Both the position numbers and the translations under genes were made by a program. 64,000 nucleotides of DNA from Burkholderiaceae bacterium (lineage in GTDB: Bacteria; Pseudomonadota; Gammaproteobacteria; Burkholderiales; Burkholderiaceae_C), in NCBI GenBank assembly GCA_023150375.1, contig JAKLLA010000015.1, forward strand, positions 1-64,000. The letters run 5' to 3'. Shown in pieces: positions 59,561 to 64,000 of this stretch. The notes beneath the pieces are model-generated. The model had not been told where the DNA came from and did not search any database. It saw only the letters and a list, made by a program, of their open reading frames with translations. Numbering within the stretch: the stretch's first letter is position 1; the number at the start of each line of letters is the position of its first letter.

Positions 59561-60787
59561 TCAGACCACCTGGCCCAGCTTGAAGATCGGCAGGTACATC
59601 GCCACGACGATGCCGCCGATGATGGTGCCCAGCACGACGATGATGATGGGCTCCATCAGCGTGGACAGGCCCTTGACCGCCTCGTCGACCTCCTGCTCGT
59701 AGAAATCGGCCACCTTGCCGAGCATCTGGTCGAGCGAGCCGGACTCCTCGCCGATCGAGCTCATCTGCAGCACCATGTTCGGGAACACCCCGGTGGCCTG
59801 CATCGACGAGGTCAGCGCCGAGCCGGTGGAGACGTCGCGCTGGATCTGCTCGGTGGCGGAGGCGAACACCGCGTTGCCGGCCGCCCCGCCCACGGAGTCC
59901 AGCGCCTCGACCAGGGGCACGCCGGCGGCAAACATGGTCGACAGCGTGCGCGACCAGCGCGCCACTGCCGCCTTGTGAACCAGCGGGCCGAAGATGGGCA
60001 CCTTCAGCAGCAGGCGGTCCATCGTCATCTGCATCTTCGGCGAACGCTTCCAGCTCTCCAGGAACATGTAGATGCCGAAGCCGATGCCGCCGAAGATCAG
60101 CAGCCAGTTCTCGACGAAGAACTCCGACATCGCGATGACGATCAGCGTGGGCACCGGCAGGTCGGCGCCGAAGGAGCGGAAGATCTCCTTGAAGGAGGGG
60201 ATCACGAAGATCATGATCACCGCCACCACCACGAAGGCCACCACCAGCACGGCCACCGGGTAGATCAGGGCGGACTTGATCTTCTGCTGCAGCTCGATGG
60301 TCTTTTCCTGGTAGGTCGCCAGGCGCTCGAGCAGCGTCTCCAGGATACCGGCGGCCTCGCCGGCCTCGACCAGGTTGCAGTACAGCGCATCGAACTGCAG
60401 CGGATGCTTGCGGAAGGCCGCCGACAGGCTGGTGCCGGTCTCCACGTCCGAGCGGATGTCGGTGAGCATGCGCGTCAGGCGCGGGTTGGGGCTGCCGCGC
60501 GCGACGATGTCGAAGGCCTGCAGCAGCGGCACGCCGGCCTTGAGCATGGTGGCCAGCTGGCGCGTGAACACCGCGATGTCCTTGCCCTTGATCGACTTGC
60601 CGCCGGAGGTGCGGCGCTTGCGGATCTTGCTGACCAGGATGCCCTGGCGGCGCAGGCTGGCGCTGACCATGGCCTCACCGCCCGCGCGCAGTTCCCCGCG
60701 CACCGCCTTGCCGTTGCGGTCGCGGCCTTCCCATTCGAAGACGTATTCCTTGATCTTCTTCGCCGCGGGTGCAGCTGCTGTGGCCAT
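59561..60787 (-). CDS. pilC: Type IV pilus inner-membrane platform protein PilC
   Basis: 408 residues starting MATAAAPAAKKIKEYVFEWE after GGAGG. Two T2SSF domains are seen (about 70-195 and 275-395), with FTRQLATMLKAGVPLLQAFD at the start of the first and ARWSRTLSTMFAAGVPLVEA of the second, plus three TM segments. It anchors the pilus motor PilB and moves pilin subunits. Confidence 0.96.
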   Translation of the reverse strand: MATAAAPAAKKIKEYVFEWEGRDRNGKAVRGELRAGGEAMVSASLRRQGILVSKIRKRRTSGGKSIKGKDIAVFTRQLATMLKAGVPLLQAFDIVARGSPNPRLTRMLTDIRSDVETGTSLSAAFRKHPLQFDALYCNLVEAGEAAGILETLLERLATYQEKTIELQQKIKSALIYPVAVLVVAFVVVAVIMIFVIPSFKEIFRSFGADLPVPTLIVIAMSEFFVENWLLIFGGIGFGIYMFLESWKRSPKMQMTMDRLLLKVPIFGPLVHKAAVARWSRTLSTMFAAGVPLVEALDSVGGAAGNAVFASATEQIQRDVSTGSALTSSMQATGVFPNMVLQMSSIGEESGSLDQMLGKVADFYEQEVDEAVKGLSTLMEPIIIVVLGTIIGGIVVAMYLPIFKLGQVV

Positions 60788-60849
60788 GAAGCCTCCGGAG
60801 TTGATGCGCAGGGGTCGTCGGTCGGGGCCCGCATGGGGCCTCAGCCGCA

Positions 60850-62574
60850 CTACTGGTTGGTGACCGAGATGACCTCCTCCAGTGTCGTCACGCCGGCGCG
60901 AACCTTGACCAGGCCGGACTGGCGCAGATCGCGCACCCCGTCACGCTGGGCCTGCTGGGCGATGTCCAGCGCGGTGCCTTCGGACAGGATGCAGCGCTGC
61001 ACGCTCTCGGTGATGGGCATCACCTGGTAGAGACCGACGCGACCGCGGTAGCCGTTGCTGCAGGCCGAGCAACCCACCGCCCGATAGGGCTTCCAGCTGC
61101 CGTCGAGCTCCGCGGCGCTGAAGCCGGCACGCAGCAGCGCCTCGCGCGGGTAGTCCGCCGGCGTCTTGCAGTTTTCGCACAACCGGCGCGCCAGGCGCTG
61201 GGCCGAGATCAGGATCACGCTCGAGGCGATGTTGAAGGCCGGCACGCCCATGTTGGCCAGCCGGGTCAGCGTGGTCGGCGCATCGTTGGTGTGCAGGGTC
61301 GACAGCACCAGGTGGCCGGTCTGCGCGGCCTTGATGGCGATGTCGGCGGTCTCCAGGTCGCGGATCTCGCCCACCATGATCACGTCCGGGTCCTGGCGCA
61401 GGAAGGCCTTGAGCGCCACCGCGAAGTTCAGCCCGGCCTTGTCGTTGACGTTGACCTGGTTGATGCCGGGCAGGTTGATTTCGGCCGGATCCTCGACGGT
61501 GGAGATGTTCACGCCCGGCTGGTTCAGGATGTTCAGGCAGGTGTAGAGCGACACCGTCTTGCCCGAGCCGGTCGGGCCGGTGACCAGGATCATCCCGTAG
61601 GGGCGGCGGATGGCCGCCATCAGGCGTTCCTTTTCGTCCTTCTCGTAGCCCAGCGCATCCACGCCGAGGCGCGCCGAGGAGGGATCGAGGATGCGGATGA
61701 CGATCTTCTCGCCGAACAGCGTCGGCAGGGTGCTGATGCGGAAATCGATCGCACGGTTGCCGAACTTCAGCTTCATGCGCCCGTCCTGCGGCACGCGCTT
61801 CTCGGCGATGTCCAGGCGGCTGATGACCTTGATGCGCGAGGCGAGCTTGTCCTTGATCGCGATGGGCGGCTGGGTGATCTCGCGCAGCTCGCCGTCGATG
61901 CGAAAGCGTACCCGGTAGGTGCTTTCGTAGGGTTCGAAATGCAGGTCCGAGGCGCGCATGTTGATCGCATCGATCAGCATCTTCTGCAGGAAGCGCACCA
62001 CCGGCGCGTCCTCGACCTCGGCACTGACCTCGTCGTCGTTCTTGCCCCCCGGGTCCTGCTCCTCGACGTCGAAGTCGAAGTCGCCCGCGACGATGGACTC
62101 CAGCGTCTCGTTGGCCGTCGCCGTCTTCGCGTCGACGATGCGGATGAGCTTGTCGTACTCGACGATCACCCACTCGGGCGTGAGCTGGGTGGCGAACTTG
62201 ATGCGGTCCACCGCCTCCTGGTCGGTGGGGTCGGCACCGCCGATGAACAGGCGGTTGCCGCGCTTGCCCAGCACGAGCACCTGGAACTGCGTCAGCGTGC
62301 GGTTGTCGATCAGGTTCTGCGGCAGCCGCTGCACGTCCACCGCATCCAGGTCGAGCAACGGCACGGCCAGCGCGCTGGACAGGGTGTGCGCCAGCTCGGC
62401 GGGGCTGAGCGCCTTGGCCGCGATCACCGCCGAGACGAAGCTGCGGCGCTGGTCGCGGGCGGTACGGGCCACCTCCTCGGCGGTGCGGGCATTGAGCTTG
62501 CCCGCATGCACCAGCACGCGCGCCACGCCGGACAGGCTGCTCTGGGGGGCGTCGACGGGAAGTTCGGTGGCCAC
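60850..62574 (-). CDS. pilB: Type IV pilus assembly ATPase PilB
   Basis: 574 residues from GTG at 62574. Walker A is [13 protein letters not shown], the Walker B region [16 protein letters not shown], the His box [13 protein letters not shown], and a zinc site has CENC and CSAC. The N-terminal MshEN-type domain (about 20-160) suggests possible cyclic di-GMP sensing. It powers pilus extension. The frame is open to 62790, but the upstream part is Arg/Pro-rich shadow. No good ribosome site is seen at either start. Confidence 0.95.
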   Translation of the reverse strand: MATELPVDAPQSSLSGVARVLVHAGKLNARTAEEVARTARDQRRSFVSAVIAAKALSPAELAHTLSSALAVPLLDLDAVDVQRLPQNLIDNRTLTQFQVLVLGKRGNRLFIGGADPTDQEAVDRIKFATQLTPEWVIVEYDKLIRIVDAKTATANETLESIVAGDFDFDVEEQDPGGKNDDEVSAEVEDAPVVRFLQKMLIDAINMRASDLHFEPYESTYRVRFRIDGELREITQPPIAIKDKLASRIKVISRLDIAEKRVPQDGRMKLKFGNRAIDFRISTLPTLFGEKIVIRILDPSSARLGVDALGYEKDEKERLMAAIRRPYGMILVTGPTGSGKTVSLYTCLNILNQPGVNISTVEDPAEINLPGINQVNVNDKAGLNFAVALKAFLRQDPDVIMVGEIRDLETADIAIKAAQTGHLVLSTLHTNDAPTTLTRLANMGVPAFNIASSVILISAQRLARRLCENCKTPADYPREALLRAGFSAAELDGSWKPYRAVGCSACSNGYRGRVGLYQVMPITESVQRCILSEGTALDIAQQAQRDGVRDLRQSGLVKVRAGVTTLEEVISVTNQ

Positions 62575-62860
62575 GGCGGGGATGCAGGAGGGGCGGCGGG
62601 GAAGGAGGCCATGCACCGGCCACCCGACCGGGGGGCGCAGCGTGCATGAAGGCAGGAAATTGTGGCATGCGCCGCGCGCCGGGGATACAGAGGCGTGCGT
62701 GCCGGCCCGCTCGGGGCGGCGCGCCGGCAGGTCGCGCAAGGGCGCCACAGGGAGAAGGCAAACGCCGCGCCAGGGCCGCAGCACCTGCATTTGCTTGCAC
62801 CTGGCGGCGCTTTGTCACGAAGAAGCCGGCCGGCCGGCGCTTCCTGGTGCGCGACAGCCT

Positions 62861-62888
62861 CTTGAAAAGCCTGGCGGCGGCGCCATTT
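62861..62888 (+). promoter_or_regulatory. Sigma32 (heat-shock) promoter of htpG
   Basis: CTTGAAA (-35) and CGCCATTT (-10) are separated by 13 bases. These match the RpoH consensus CTTGAAA-N11-15-CCCCATNT with one difference in the -10. Predicted transcript start is near 62895, giving a 5' leader of about 48 bases. The rest of the 368-bp pilB-htpG spacer (62575-62860) is GC-rich, holds no gene I can support, and must include the pilB promoter on the minus strand, which I could not identify. Confidence 0.8.
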
Positions 62889-62942
62889 TTCGGCCGTTGC
62901 GCCGCTTCTGGCGCGTTCCAACCGCGACGAAACCGCCCGATC

Positions 62943-64000
62943 ATGGAAAAACAGACCCTGTCCTTCCAGGCCGAAGTGAAGCAGCTGCTGCACCTGGTGA
63001 CCCATTCGCTGTACTCGAACAAGGAGATCTTCCTGCGCGAGCTGATCTCCAACGCTTCGGACGCCTGCGACAAGCTGCGCTTCGAGGCGCTGAACAACGC
63101 CGCGCTGTTCGAGGACCAGCCCAACCTGGAGGTGCGGGTCAGCTTCGACAAGGCCGCGCGGCGCATCGTCATCAGCGACAACGGCATCGGCCTGTCGGCG
63201 CAGGAGGCCATCGACCACCTGGGCACCATCGCCAAGAGCGGCACCAAGGAGTTCATGGCCCGGCTGGAAGGCTCCGACAAGGACCGCGCCAAGGACGCCA
63301 ACCTGATCGGTCAGTTCGGCGTGGGCTTCTACTCCGGCTACATCGTGGCCGACCGCATCACTGTCGAGAGCCGCCGCGCCGGCCTGCCGATCGACCAGGG
63401 CGTGCGCTGGAGCAGCGAGGGCACCGGCGACTTCGAGGTGGAGAACATCACCCGCGAGCAGCGCGGCACCGATGTCATCCTGCACCTGCGCGAGGGCGAG
63501 GACGAGTGGCTCAGCCGCTGGAAGATCAAGTCCACCATCGGCAAGTACTCCGACCACATTTCCCTGCCGGTGCTGATGCGCAAGGAGGAGTGGGACGCCG
63601 AGAAGAGCGAGTACGTCACCAAGGACGAGTGGGAGACGGTCAACAAGGCCGCCGCGCTCTGGACGCGCAGCAAGAGCGACATCACCGACGCCGAGTACAA
63701 GGCCTTCTACGAGCAGCTCACCTACGACCAGGCCGCCCCGCTGGCCTACACCCACAACCGCGTCGAGGGCCGCAGCGAGTACACCCAGCTGCTCTACATC
63801 CCGGCCAAGGCCCCCTTCGACCTGTGGAACCGCGACAAGCGCGGCGGCGTCAAGCTCTACGTCAAGCGCGTGTTCATCATGGACGACGCCGAGGCGCTGA
63901 TGCCGGTGTACCTGCGCTTCGTCAAGGGCGTGATCGACTCGGCCGACCTGCCGCTGAACGTCAGCCGCGAGTTGCTGCAGGAAAGCCGCGACGTCAAGGC
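62943..64000 (+). CDS. htpG: Molecular chaperone HtpG (Hsp90), N-terminal part, truncated by window edge
   Basis: 352 codons are present and the gene runs off the window. It begins [19 protein letters not shown]. The GHKL ATPase pocket has [21 protein letters not shown] and [15 protein letters not shown]; the middle domain includes [15 protein letters not shown] and [15 protein letters not shown]. HtpG is an ATP-dependent cytoplasmic chaperone. It is divergent from pilB and has a sigma32-type promoter. The ribosome site before the ATG is weak. Confidence 0.97.
   Translation, partial: MEKQTLSFQAEVKQLLHLVTHSLYSNKEIFLRELISNASDACDKLRFEALNNAALFEDQPNLEVRVSFDKAARRIVISDNGIGLSAQEAIDHLGTIAKSGTKEFMARLEGSDKDRAKDANLIGQFGVGFYSGYIVADRITVESRRAGLPIDQGVRWSSEGTGDFEVENITREQRGTDVILHLREGEDEWLSRWKIKSTIGKYSDHISLPVLMRKEEWDAEKSEYVTKDEWETVNKAAALWTRSKSDITDAEYKAFYEQLTYDQAAPLAYTHNRVEGRSEYTQLLYIPAKAPFDLWNRDKRGGVKLYVKRVFIMDDAEALMPVYLRFVKGVIDSADLPLNVSRELLQESRDVK

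Noticed and set aside
62424-63755. Minus-strand 443-residue frame across the pilB start and htpG
   Set aside because: It is antisense to htpG and reads through the pilB-htpG promoter region; no family match.

Overview
The window is a 64 kb piece of a very GC-rich (mostly G/C-ending codons) chromosome from a betaproteobacterium, most likely Burkholderiales of the Leptothrix/Rubrivivax/Ideonella/Comamonas type. This rests on gene order (recA-recX-sucC, mreBCD-mrdA-rodA divergent from gatCA, a complete mraZ-to-lpxC dcw cluster, dusB-fis-purH-ruvC, pilBCD-coaE-zapD-yacG) and on lineage-like features such as the MurE-MurF fusion. It is core chromosome: I see no integrase, transposase, rRNA, tRNA or CRISPR array.

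Layout. 1-2.0 kb: start of sucC, recX and recA on the minus strand, with a LexA-type box ahead of recA. 2.1-4.5 kb: a TctD/TctE-like two-component pair. 4.5-10.5 kb: the rod-shape operon mreB-mreC-mreD-mrdA-rodA (minus). 10.8-12.6 kb: gatC-gatA, with no gatB after them. 12.6-16.2 kb: a YegD-type Hsp70, a TIR-domain membrane protein with a polyproline tract and C-terminal repeats, and a putative lipoprotein; this is the least understood part. 16.2-21.6 kb: a methyltransferase-like membrane protein, a zinc-sensing (DgcZ-like) diguanylate cyclase, a DUF6600-type secreted protein, an EamA transporter and an alpha-carbonic anhydrase.

21.9-41.1 kb: the dcw cluster, mraZ-rsmH-ftsL-ftsI-murEF-mraY-murD-ftsW-murG-murC-ddl-ftsQ-ftsA-ftsZ-lpxC. 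Most genes overlap by 4 bases, which implies translational coupling. The mraZ promoter carries a 10-bp-periodic array of TGGGN-like MraZ boxes, and a perfect 14-bp hairpin follows ftsZ. These genes make lipid II, build the divisome and start lipid A synthesis.

41.1-47.3 kb: a small membrane protein, ruvC, purH, fis, dusB, a YqaA-like membrane protein and an M32 carboxypeptidase. 47.3-52.1 kb: a copper-handling cluster (CusF-like, DUF411, multicopper oxidase, TolC-type lipoprotein and two small secreted proteins). 52.2-57.9 kb: argB, a pyrimidine 5'-nucleotidase, slmA, a PdeM-like phosphoesterase, a DUF815 ATPase, a MutT/NUDIX protein, yacG and zapD. 57.9-62.6 kb: coaE, pilD, pilC and pilB (type IV pilus assembly). 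62.9-64.0 kb: the start of htpG, behind a heat-shock sigma32-type promoter.

Cell shape and division (mreBCD/mrdAB, dcw, slmA, zapD) are the main theme. The best candidates for undescribed biology are the Hsp70-TIR-lipoprotein cassette in the place where gatB is usually found, the MurD insertion, a foreign-looking codon patch in rsmH, and several -10 hexamers placed only 6-9 bases before start codons.
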